A stretch of 64,000 nt of DNA from Phalacrocorax aristotelis (lineage: Eukaryota; Chordata; Aves; Suliformes; Phalacrocoracidae), in contig NC_134280.1 of the NCBI RefSeq assembly GCF_949628215.1, positions 8,939,795-9,003,794 on the forward strand, read 5' to 3'. This document shows positions 35,201 to 46,200 of this stretch, in pieces. The translations under genes were made by a program, and so were the position numbers. The notes below the pieces were generated by a model. That model did not search any database, had not been told where the DNA came from, and saw only the letters and a program-made list of their open reading frames with translations. The first letter of the stretch is position 1; every line of letters begins with the position of its first letter.

Positions 35201-38200
35201 TGGAAGGAGAGGGTGTGGAATATTACTGCATTATCACACAGATATTCTAGCCTTGCGTACTCCCATCTCTTCTTAAAAGTACTTGTACTTGAACTACATC
35301 CTTAGCCAACCCCACAAACCTTGAAGCCAAAATGGAGGAAAATCAATTGGTCAGTAGTAGGCACTTCACAGTAAAACATCAGGGTAGTACCTACGCCTGT
35401 GCAGAACCCGCGCTGCTGCCAGGGGGCTGCTGAATCCGTGAAAAAGGATGAATTACTCAGTACTCAGCCATCAAGAGACTGGGCAGTAAATACACTAATT
35501 GTATATTACTGAGTATGCTACTTGAGCACTAGTGTGAACTGTTGGGGGTAGGTAGCTGGGAGTGACCCCATCCTGGTAAGAGCAGGGTGTAAAATGTGTG
35601 GTCTCTTTGCCAAGCCGGCAACTCGGAACAATCTGAGGTAGAAGAAAAGCTGCCAGAAAGGTTTGCAATTATGTTTCTAGGTGATGTGTTAATGAACGTA
35701 TCAAGCTGATTGCTTAAGCAAGAATATCTGGTAATTAGCAGTTATGCTTGTGGTATGAGTCTTACGAGGCAGATAACTGCTTTGAAGAACTGTCTGCAGT
35801 TCAGCCTGGTGGTGGCGAATGATTCAGGAAGATCTCAGAACTAGTTTCAGAACTGGCTCAACTGTACAATAAACCACTGCAAGGGAGGAGCCTGAGGAGA
35901 GGCATCCTTGAGATATAAAAGCAATTAGTCTCTAGAAATAATCCAGCAAGGACGCTGCTGTTGTGCCTGAACTCAGCGGGTAAGCTGCAGCGACGGGGGC
36001 ACGGTGACCTGTTTGCTTGGAGCAAGGAGAGCCGTGGCATCAAACCATGGAAGTCAGTTGTACTAATTTATCTCCTACCACAATTAAACTGGAATCACAA
36101 TATGATAGGAAGAAGATTTAAGAGTATGTTTACTGCCTTTCTTTAATTTGTACTATCTAAAGTGCCATTGCTTTTTCACACTCATGGTTTAAAAAAACAA
36201 AAAGTGAAGTCATGGATGAAGTGTTTTAAAAATGTTACTCCTGTACTATTAACATTCTGGCTCTCTTTCCATCAACCTTCCATGCCCGTTTTCATGGTAT
36301 CTTGCTGTAAGGATATGGCAGGATTAGAGAAAAAGCACAGCCTTTCTCTGCTGGAAAAGTTTAGTTCAAGCTGATGCTTTGTAAAAAGCACAATTAGTGT
36401 ATGATGGCAGCTGATTCACGAGGCCAGAAGAATCTGTCAGTACGTAAAGAAAAAAAGCTTGGACGTGAAGGGCATGTCTTTAGCCAAGTAGCTATTGAAA
36501 AACCTGATAGAAGTGCTGACTTTTTTAATTATGTAAAGCATCTTGTTACAATCCAGATTACTAGAGCTGGGCATGGGAATAAACAATCATTTGGGAGTGG
36601 AATTTCCTGTTGTAAGATGTATTTACAGAAAAGCCACAGGAGAAGCATTACAATGGGATTTTACTCCTAGTTAGATTATTCTCTCTATCTAGGCATGAAC
36701 ATGGTCCCTCTGTGCATGAAACTTTGAGTTGTAAAGTTTCGGCCTGTGCAGGAATACTGTACTTTGGCTTCCAAAGGAGCTCAGGATCATTCTGTGGGAT
36801 TTATCCTGGAGAGCAGAGCTGTTGTAAACACATGGAGCTGAGCTGTAGGACTTTGGGGGTTTTGCAGCAGTGGTCTCGAGAGTTGCCCGGTGAAAACCAT
36901 GCCTCAGTGGGCGTTATCTAACTGTTCACAGCACCGAACAGTTCTAGACCCCTAGTCTACAGGGAAAATTGCAAAGTATATGATATCTCAGGGACCTAAA
37001 CTAATAAATCACTTACTAGTTCGAATTGTGAACAGGGCTCTGCAGGAATCTTATGAAAAGGAGATTGCGGGAAGGTTGTGATCTATAAAACAACAGGAAT
37101 AGGAAATCGGCCAATCTCAAAAGCTTTTTAGAGGCTTGGTCTTTGAGGGGAAAGTCGAGATTAATTCCTATTAATATGGGAGACAGAGGAACAGCTGAGT
37201 TTGGTGGGTGGCCGTAGCCGCGGGAAAGGAATCTGTGGTGAGGAGTTGCGGGATTAGAGACGGAAGGCCAATTGCTGTCCCTGGTTCCAACGAACACAGG
37301 ATGCCTTTCTCAAGAGGGAAGGAAAAAAGTTAGTCATAGACATGGGAAGGGTCACGTCTGCCCCAGCTCTTGGAAGACTGCGGGAGGAACACAGACAAAG
37401 CACGAGGTCTTTGTGGGAAGCGTCACCTGGGATTTCAGTATTGTAAGTCTATCAGTGGCAGCACAGTAGAGCCTCTCTGTGACAGCAGAGGTTTGTCAAC
37501 ATACAGAGCTCTCTTCTTTTTGCAAACTGTAGTAATAAAGATTGTGCCTCTTGATCTGTGTGCCTTTGCTGTTACAGCTAGAACAGCCTGTAGCTCCTCT
37601 TCCTTCTTGAGAAAAGGCTCTACCTGCTGTGTTGATTGATTGAAGCTCACTGGAGACAGAGGATGATTTAACACTGACTTGAGGGCTTCTCTTCATAAGT
37701 CTAACTAGACGGATAGCCTTAAAACACATTTCAGAGCTTAGATTTGCAGAGGGAGACCACAAAACAGGGAAACACCTGCATTGTTGGGATGGCAGCAATG
37801 TTGTGACAGTATAAAAGAATTGCTTTAATTAAAATGCTCTGAAGACAGGAAATCCTTCTTTCTAAGCATAACCCAACCAGTGTTCTGCTGCGGCACACAG
37901 CACTGAGCAGCGCAGAGGCAGTCGCTGCTGCAGAGGTATCTCCTGGACTGAGTAGGTGCTGTAGAGCTTATTTCCGAAGTCGCCGGGGACTGAACAAGTA
38001 TCTGCAGGTACTGTAAGTTCAGTCACATTCCTGCTTCACTCCCTCCAGCAGAAGTCTTGATCGCCGTGCATTTAAAAACCTCCTGGAACTGTGCTACGGG
38101 ATGCAGAGGCACCGCTCTCCAAGGGAGTCCTGCTCCCGTGCCCTTCAGAAGAAAAAAACTTGAGAATCCCATATTCAAAGGGAAGAGTGATTTTATTATC

Positions 38201-39182
38201 CCTAGAACCAGTCACCTCTTTTTTGTAATGACAAGGCAACACGAGCAAATCTCCGTTACCTATTTATGTGTTATGTCGGTGTTTTTCCAACACACAATTT
38301 CTACTGTATCACTTGCAGGAAAATTTGAGAGTGATGAGAGGTAGAACTGCCACAACCATCTTCCACTGTGATGGGGGAAAATGCAACTATGTATTTTAAA
38401 GCCTTTATAAGCCATTTTAAAATATACAGCTATGTGCATCAGAATATACTTTTTTTTCAGGTAGAAACAATTTGAGAAAATATATATTTAATTCGATTAA
38501 TTGAAATTACATTTAAAAGGGGAAGACTTTCAACTCCGAAAGTCGTCTTTACAAATGGAAATTTTTGTTGTTGAGGGTGTTAAGCTTCAAAGGCGGCAAG
38601 GACTGAGATTACCTGGAAAAGTACTTCTAGTTTTTCTTTAAAAAAATAAAAGAGGCGGGGGGGAGATGAAAGTTTTGCTGATAGTCATTTGCTTTTTACA
38701 CTTGGTTGCTTGTCTCTGTGTGGCAAATGAACAAGAAAAGGGGGAAAAAATGCTCAAAAGAGATTAACAGCATAGAAAACTGTAATTACTTATACACCTT
38801 AAACAAATCGGACATGTTCAGCAACAGAAACAAAAGTCATTTTCAAACTAACAGCATTTCAGTTATAGCTATACAAAAAGCTTGTTCCAAAATATGAAGA
38901 ATTCTGGCTATAAAATGCATCATTTAATATAAATTATGTAAAGCAAGTTTGTAATATTTTTGGTTCCAGCCAGAATCAAATAAAAGAAAAATCCAAACAG
39001 GAGCGACTGTGCTGCTCCTGCAGTGCAGCGTGTCAGCCATGTCACAGCTGGGGTGTCTGGCTTAATCACCAGCATTGCTTTGGAGATGTAAACTGGTTTT
39101 GCAACAGTTTTCAAGCATGAATCACATTGCGAAGCAAAACCGTGTTCGTATCACACTAAGTAACCTTTGCTTTGTGTCACAG
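29201..39182 (+). other. LYPD1: LYPD1 intron 2, 3' part
   Basis: About 10 kb of AT-rich intron. Notable items are an A18 run at 29508-29525, an AATAAA (30327-30332) followed 16 bases later by an A14 run (30348-30361), and a T/G-rich run at 35128-35183. Small perfect inverted repeats occur at 38525-38544 and 38998-39020. No RNA gene or additional exon was recognised. Confidence 0.7.
30327..30361 (+). other. polyadenylation-signal/poly(A) tract, possible retrocopy 3' end
   Basis: AATAAA at 30327-30332 is followed 16 bases later by 14 A residues, the spacing of a polyadenylated transcript end copied into DNA. The 400 bp upstream do not resemble a gene I recognise. The alternative is chance in AT-rich intron. 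Confidence 0.25.
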
Positions 39183-39412
39183 GGATCATGTACCGCAAAT
39201 CCTGCGCATCTTCAGCAGCGTGTCTGATCGCCTCTGCTGGGTACCAGTCCTTTTGTTCTCCAGGGAAGGTGAACTCTGTTTGTATCAGCTGCTGCAACAC
39301 TCCGCTCTGCAATGGACCCCGGCCGAAGAAGAGGGGGAGTTCTGGCGTGGTGCCGAGGGCACGCGTGATGACCACCTTTCTGCTACTTACATTGGCTCTT
39401 CTGCTTTCCTAG
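39183..39412 (+). CDS. LYPD1: LYPD1 coding exon 3 (Ly6 domain end and GPI signal)
   Basis: The acceptor TGTGTCACAG precedes 39183, and the first two bases complete Gly64. The exon encodes residues 65-139 and stops at TAG 39410-39412. It supplies seven cysteines (71, 77, 88, 97, 100, 101 and 106), ending with the CCNTPLCN signature of Ly6/Lynx proteins. The mature domain thus has 12 cysteines in all. After a basic linker (PRPKKRGSSG) comes a hydrophobic C-terminus, TTFLLLTLALLLS, the expected GPI-attachment signal. The anchor site is probably in the Gly/Ser stretch at 115-118. The core matches mammalian LYPD1 closely, while the tail after residue about 118 diverges, as expected of a removed propeptide. 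A 105-codon open frame in another register over this exon is a shadow. Confidence 0.95.
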
Positions 39413-39769
39413 TGCTAAACTTCAAGCAAGTTTTCTGCCCTGACACAGTTTGTTCTGTCTCCTCCTTTCTTCAAAGACACTGCAATTAATTTCTGTTTGT
39501 TTCCAAATCCCTGTCAACAGCGAGGGAGGTTCAGCGGTTGTGGGGAGAGAGGGGCTGATATTTTTGGCAGCTAATGAATTCAGTTAGCAGATTGAATTTC
39601 CAGTGTGCACTTAAAAATCCCACCAGCAGGATACAGAGCTCCTGCTCTTTTTGCATAATTGGAAACAAATCCATCTGTGTTATTCCTTTTAGGATGCAGT
39701 CAATTCCTCAGCCATTTTAATTTCAGTGTTTTTAAGTTCATCGCTAATCATTAACTTTGCCTTATGAAG
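39413..39769. other. convergent LYPD1/GPR39 3' UTR region
   Basis: The 357 bp between the LYPD1 stop (+ strand) and the GPR39 stop (- strand). No AATAAA or ATTAAA is present on the + strand here. On the - strand the only signal is an ATTAAA at 39721-39716, about 50 bp past the GPR39 stop. The next + strand AATAAA is at 40650-40655, beyond GPR39 exon 2. Both 3' UTRs may therefore extend into the partner gene, as reported for the human pair. Confidence 0.7.
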
Positions 39770-40293
39770 TCATACTTGGTGTTCACAAAGGCCGTTTTGT
39801 GCGTCTGGACTGGGCTCCGAGCTAGCCTCCAGAGGCACTACTTCCAAGCTGGGCTCCGGCGGCTCAAGACCCGGTGTCTGTGGACTGCAGTCAGGCTTGG
39901 TCTCATTCTGAAAAGTACTTAAGAAAACTTTGTTATTGCCCCTTGTAGAAGAGTTGTGCCTCGATGAGATGAAGAGCAGCGGGCGCAGAGAGCGACTGCT
40001 CCTGGCTCTGGAGCGCAGGTTGGCTCTGAGAAACTTCTCCTTGTTGGCGTGCTCTATGGTCAGGTGGCAGCGGAGGACCTGCAGAAACACGCTGCGGAAC
40101 TGCTGAGAAGAGATGTTGTACAGGAGGGGGTTCACCACCGAGCTGAGGTAGAAGAAGATGTCGGCGATGGGAAGAAGAGTGATGTACGCTCTGAAGTAGG
40201 GGATGGTCCAGTCCTGCTTTGGCGTAGCAGCAGCCATGATCCTTCTCACCTGGTTCGGCATCCAGCATATTGCCAGGTTTGCAACAATCAGTC
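39770..40293 (-). CDS. GPR39: GPR39 last coding exon (TM6 end, TM7, C-tail)
   Basis: GPR39 is a zinc-activated class A GPCR of the ghrelin/neurotensin receptor group in the plasma membrane. On the - strand, the acceptor CCATTCGCAG precedes 40293. The exon gives two bases of a split codon, then 173 residues to TGA at 39772-39770. It begins with the end of TM6 ([14 protein letters not shown], containing the CWMP toggle-switch motif). It continues through the third extracellular loop, then TM7 with NPLLY as the NPxxY motif, then helix 8 ([15 protein letters not shown], with a possible palmitoylated Cys), and a long Ser/Pro-rich cytoplasmic tail ending CEHQV. As I recall, human GPR39 has its intron at this same point in TM6, and its tail has closely similar blocks (LFIS/ASR, FLSTFQ, C-terminal EH-V). 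Exon 1, with TM1-TM5 and the zinc-binding histidines, is outside the window. Confidence 0.95.
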
Positions 40294-43200
40294 CTGCGAA
40301 TGGAAAGAGGAAGAAAGAAGTGTGCGTACATGGGGAAAAACCATTATATACTTAGTATCGGTTCTGCACCTACTCATTAGGAAATAGTACCAATTTTTCA
40401 ATGTTTTGCTTGACAGCTTTTTCTGCCAGTAGCATTTTTTTGTTTGTTGTTTTTAATAACTGTTGCAGCACATGCTCTGACAAAAGACCGCATAGTGCTT
40501 GGATAGTGTTTCTTTGTACCTGTTGTCATTTATTAGCTTTCAAAGTGTTCTTTCATCAATGCCTGTATCTTTGGAAAGAATGCATTTTTATTTCGGTCTC
40601 TATTCTTACATTCCTTACGTCTTTTCCCTTTACTTTGAAAAACAAACAAAATAAAAGAACCTATAGCCATATTAGATCAGGCAATACCCAGAAGAGATCA
40701 GATTCTTGTTTGTACTTTACAAAAAAAAGAAAGTATGCATAATAATATATTTCGTGTTATTTTTGGTAAATTTCCTCTTACAGAAGATATTTTTAAGTAA
40801 AAATATGTATGGATCTTTTTATGGTAATTAAGCTATGTTGGGCTTTCTTAACAATCAAATTCCAGTGGAATTAAATTATGAATGTAAATGAGAAAAACCC
40901 AAGCCTAGTCATGAAAGTGTAAGCAGTTTCAGATGATAAATTATGCTTAAAAATGTGGTATCTGACCATTTTGTATTTATATGTAAATATAAATAACATG
41001 TTGCTGAATCACTAATGGCATTAAAAAGGGGGTGACTGAAGTGTTGGATGTCTGAAGGCTCTGCCTCCGGGGTCCGGCATTCACTGGGGTCGCAGCGGTG
41101 ACACCGTCTTCCGACCGGCAGCCCTGAAGACGCGCGTGGGCGAGCCTGGGCCAGCGATGCGCCCAGGCGGGAGCCGAGCCAGCGAAAGGCACTCAAACCC
41201 TCGCCAGCGGCTTCTGGTCCGCCTAAGCCCTGGAAATCCTGGCAGCTTGCGTGGAATACCAGGTACACAAAATAACTCCTCTCAGTGCTCCCCCACTTCT
41301 GAAACACAGCGCAGCCACCAGTTTACTGTTTCCACTTTGTTCTTCTCTTTGCAGGAAGCGTGCCTTACACGAACACTTAAAGGGAGCAGAAGCTGCAGGT
41401 TGGCGTCCCTGCTGCAGAGGCACAAAATAGTAGAGAGCATCCTGATGGCGCGCGGTTTTCCCTTCCAGTAGCCCTCCATTACACTGTTAATCTCCTCCAT
41501 CTAGCCGCCTTTCTCAGCAGAAGCACAGGAATGCTTTTTCCCTGCCCAGACTAGGTCAGGTTTCCCCCACTGAACCGATCGCTGTAGGAACCCAATTCTG
41601 AAATAGTGCACGCTGATTTTTCAAGCCAGGAAAATTATATTTCTCCAGTGGGAAGACATGAATGTAATGGGGAAGGGGGACAGAAAAGAGAAGAAAGATT
41701 TTTTTCATAGCTTTAAAACTGCCAGGGCTTAAACAGGGTACGTCCAAGTCCAACTGCCACCACCCCCAGCAATGAAAAGGTATGAAATGTCTTTTTATTA
41801 AAAAAATAATAATTCGTAATGAAAGCTATAATTACGGTAGCAAATGTATGACCTCACCAAACAAGCTACCAAATAAAAGTTGTGGTTTTGATCATTTGCT
41901 TCTGTAATTCCTTAATGTCACAATAATTTTGGTAGGATGGGGAAGTAGCGGATCTTAAACCTACAGCACTAGATTAAGAGCCCTGGAAGGCTGTTCTTAG
42001 TAGGCAGGTGATAAATGCCTTTACCTTTGCCATTTTCTGTTCTGCAACTACCATCACTCTCCTCAGCTACAGTTCCTTTATTCTCATTCCCATTCCCGCA
42101 TGACCCCACGCCCCTGTGCTTGGCTGCCTTACCCTTCCCGTGCCGCCCTGCCTCATTTTTCAGTAGCTGTAGTGTCTCTGTCATAAGCTGATCTGAATTT
42201 TCTACTAGTCCTACAAATTTTCTAGCCCCCAGTGCTTTTTGCTCTGCTGTCAGCGTAATAAATAGAGGGAGAACAGCGGGCCTTGCACGGACCAACAGGA
42301 AATACGGCGCCCTGAGCAGTGACTTGTGACAGTCCTTATGAAAAGACAGCGATGGGACGCCGCGGCTCCGTTGTGCCTTCTCCTCCTGTGCAACCAAAAC
42401 GCAAAGCCCACAACCCCGGGTCTGCAGAATTCTTGTCAAATTTTACCCGATGATCCCTTCCAAGGGAAAAGAAAGTAAGCTCTCCAGGGTGATTCTTTGG
42501 TTCCTAGTTAGAAATGGGACACTTCATCGTGCTGATTAATGGTTTCCTAAATTATGACCGCTGCTGTGAAAAACTGAGGAAACAACGCGTACATTCAGTT
42601 CTGGAGCGCAAATGCAGCGCTCTGAGATGCCGGACTTTTTTGCTTGTATCCGTGTCCTTTGCCAGCGACCCTTCTTTTTAGTTCAAATGCCAAGTGCTTA
42701 ATATTCCCCCTTATATTCTTCAGACACTTTTGTTCTGGGGAACTGAATATTCCGTTGTGTGTAGAGCAAGTGAAAAACGAGCAGCTTGTGCCCTTGCGGA
42801 GGGCGGTGAGGGTGGTCCTTTGGGGGTGGGAGGTGTCCGTAAAACTTTGTTGTTTTCCAGGGATGGGTAATTGCTCATTTTTACACGCGAGAAAAAACGC
42901 TCGTTGATTCAAAGCAGAAGCACCATGGAAATAAACATGCTGACAAATTCACCGTATTTTTTCCGACTGTTCACGCTTGACGTGGCTGCATGCAGTAAAC
43001 TGAAGTGCATCGGAAGAAAAGCTTCACATTCAGACCTTAGCGCACAGTAAATATGTTGACTGAATCACTGCAGACATCAGGTTGAACTCGTACGCAGGCT
43101 GTGGAGGTTTGTTTTGTACTGTAACGTGCAGAAGGTGCTTAGAGAACATTGCCTCAGCTTGCAGGTAAACAAATTGCAACTAACGCCAGCATTGATGCTT

Positions 43201-46200
43201 TTTTTCCCCCCTAGAGCTTGCTGCCTGCGAGGAATTAAACTCCTTCCCGTTTCATCTCAGATCCAAATTTCCCTTCCACTCCTTATTAAAGTGAAAAAAA
43301 AAAAGAAGCTTCTTCCCCCCCCATTTTCCTGATGACTGCACTGAAGTGACACACTAGGCGCGAGCAGAGTTTTATCTGCCATGGAATAATGATGTTCTAG
43401 GCAAAGGGATGCTGTGGTCCAGCGACCTCCATTGCTGGTGCTGGAAATTTCAGGCGCAGGTTTGAATCACGGGGCTTAATCACCAGAATTGCATTAGACC
43501 ATGCCAACAGCAGCCAGGAGGCCTCGTGTTCCCTAGCTGACTATGTGTAAGTGAATACATCTCAACCTTTAAGTGTTTGAGCTTGTAATTCATTTAACAT
43601 TGATGTTGATACTTCAAGGTAACAAAAGAAAAAAACAAACTTTAAAAGATCCTTCACTAAAACCAGTTTAAAAAGCTAAGTTTACCCAAAACAGGAATTC
43701 CCACCTTCAACTACAATTTTAATCTGGGGAAAAAAACCACCCCAAACCTCTTTAAAAATAAAGCATACAGAGTTAACAATGATTCAGATTTGGAAATTGT
43801 CAGTGTTACTTCCCAAAAGTGGATCTTGCAGTATTAATTTTTAATATGTGACAAAGGATCATTTATGTAGTAAAATAAACCTAGCGTTTAAGTGCCAATA
43901 ATGTAAATACGCGTTACTGGCACAGAATAGGAGCTTGGCAGTCATCTGTCCCTTAGCAATACTTTTTTATTACTCAGAACATTCCTCTGGGCCATGGGGG
44001 ACTGAATTAAATTCATTATGAACTTTATTGGGAAAGATTTTAAATACATGCATATGCCTGGTATAGTAGAGAGGCCTTCCTTCTCCATTCCTCCAGATTT
44101 TGCTTGTTCTTCTATTGAATAGCTTTTTGTCTTTTTTTCTGCACCTGAGCCCTTAAATCTGTCTCCTTTTATAGTCCAGCATTTCCCCTCTATCCCTGCC
44201 ACTGCCAGCCATCCCGCAAAACTTGGAGTTGCCTAAAAAATAGTAACTGCTCCAGGAAACGCCAACACCACACTTTATTTGGCTGCCGTAACCCATTAAC
44301 CAAGGGCCTTGTGGTGAACTTACCTACGTGCTCCTTTGCCCGTGAGGCTTAACCCTGACAGCTCTGGTCTGCCAGGGTCTGCCGGCATCTGCTGGTCCTC
44401 TCATCGCTGTTAGCCCAAGCAGCATTAAACCTCAAACTATGCTTTTCTGTGATTTAATTAATGGCACAAAGGCGGGTTCTCAACATCTGCTTGTAAACTG
44501 ACATTTAAATGGCAATTGCCAGTGGAATATAAGCATACGGTTACTGCGGTATGAGTCAAGTGCAGGCAGCGATGCGGTTGGTTCAGAGGGAGACTTTTTT
44601 TAGTGCTCATTTCACATTCACACACTTGCCCAACTATACGCCAAGGTACAACATGACATAATGCCCCATGCCGTACTCACAAAGTCTTCCAACCGCGCAT
44701 CAGAGGTATCAGCTCCCAAAAGAGGAAAATACCGAGATCATCCCTTGTTATTAAGTTTGCTGTCATAAGGCATTACTAATCACAAGGAAAGCACTTGGTC
44801 CCTGTTTAGGGGATATGGTTTGAATCTGCTGCAGATGGCTTTGAAAACACAAGCACATACACCTGCTCACTAATCAGGTTCTTTGTGGCCATAATGCCAG
44901 GCACCGCTGACTCGGGAGAGGGAGGAAGGCAAAGAGTCCAGTCCCAATTAAGACTGTGACTTTCAGGAGGTGGGGGTTTGGGCATGTATTTAGGTTACGT
45001 TTACTATTTCACCCAGGACTCAAAAAAACCTTGCCTTTATTAGAAATAGGGTCATAAGTCACTAGTTTATTTTCTTTCTAGCTGTTAAGAAAAAGGACAA
45101 GTGACAAAACGCAGTCTTGAGTCACTGCGATGACCTTCCCAACTGCAGATCAATGCAGTGCTGTTTTCCAGCACGTGCAGCTGCTCCGTGCCTCCGCCGC
45201 TGCAGTTGTCTGCGCGTGAGAAGTCAGCTACCGTAGGCTTATTGTCTACTGACAATTGCTGTTTAAATGTCAGTTTACAAACAGCTGTTACTTCCATTGC
45301 TGCGAGTCTGACTTGCAAGTGCAGCGAAGAAGCCAACCGGCGTGATACCGACTGGCTGTTGGCGCTGCTCGGCACCACTGTCGGCAGCAGGAGCGGTGAC
45401 ACTGCGCTTCCCCAGAGGTGTTAAACTGGGGAGGATTGGAGCATCTCAAGGAGGGGACTGCCTTCTCGCCAGCCTCAAGGCTTTCCTGTCCATGCTGCTT
45501 CTGGCAGGTAAGAGTTGGGAGAAGTTTCTCTGGGTAGAATTTTAGATCCACACTTTCAGCTTTTAACAGCTGCTGGTGAATATCTGGTGCTCAGCTACTA
45601 GTCACATCAACATGTGACTCAAACCCCTCTATCTCTTACCAAGGGCAGCTAGCTGTTGATGAGCAGAAGGGTGTGCAGGGGGTGGGAGCCAGGAACACAC
45701 CTTTTACTGCTGCTCCCCCCCAGTTATTGCCTATCCTTTCATCTCTCTTGTGTTTAAGGTCAGCAGGTTTAAAAGCAAGACCCAGAGAGGAACAGTGACA
45801 TTTCTTCAGTGCTTCTGTGGAACTTGCAATGTTTCTGCCTAACTGCCAGAGCTGGTAACTCCATGTAAACAGGTCCCTATAGCATAAATCCTGGGCTAAA
45901 ATGTCTCCGTAGAGCCCAAACAAGTTTTGTGACATCCAGTGGCACCCTGCCTGCATCATCTTTGTGCAGCCCGCCCTCATTGTCTAGCTAGGGAACCTTT
46001 GCCTTCTTGGTCTCTAAGAGCTAGAATTAGGACAAAAAGGCAATGGGACAGATCAGAAGGATAATCCTTCAGACACGGTGCAGTGGCTACACTCTTCTTG
46101 CCCATGCACACTTGCTTCTTGGACCAAACGCAAGGCCCGAATAGGCCACTGCCTTCTCTAGTGTTAGAGTGCCCATAAATAAAGGTCCAGCTGGCATGCA

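Noticed and set aside
38525..39020. Two small perfect 7-bp-stem inverted repeats
   Set aside because: Stems are too short for a microRNA precursor or a supported RNA structure; expected by chance in this length.
39172..39489. 105-codon alternative-frame ORF over LYPD1 exon 3
   Set aside because: Shadow of the LYPD1 frame, which has the conserved cysteines and GPI signal.
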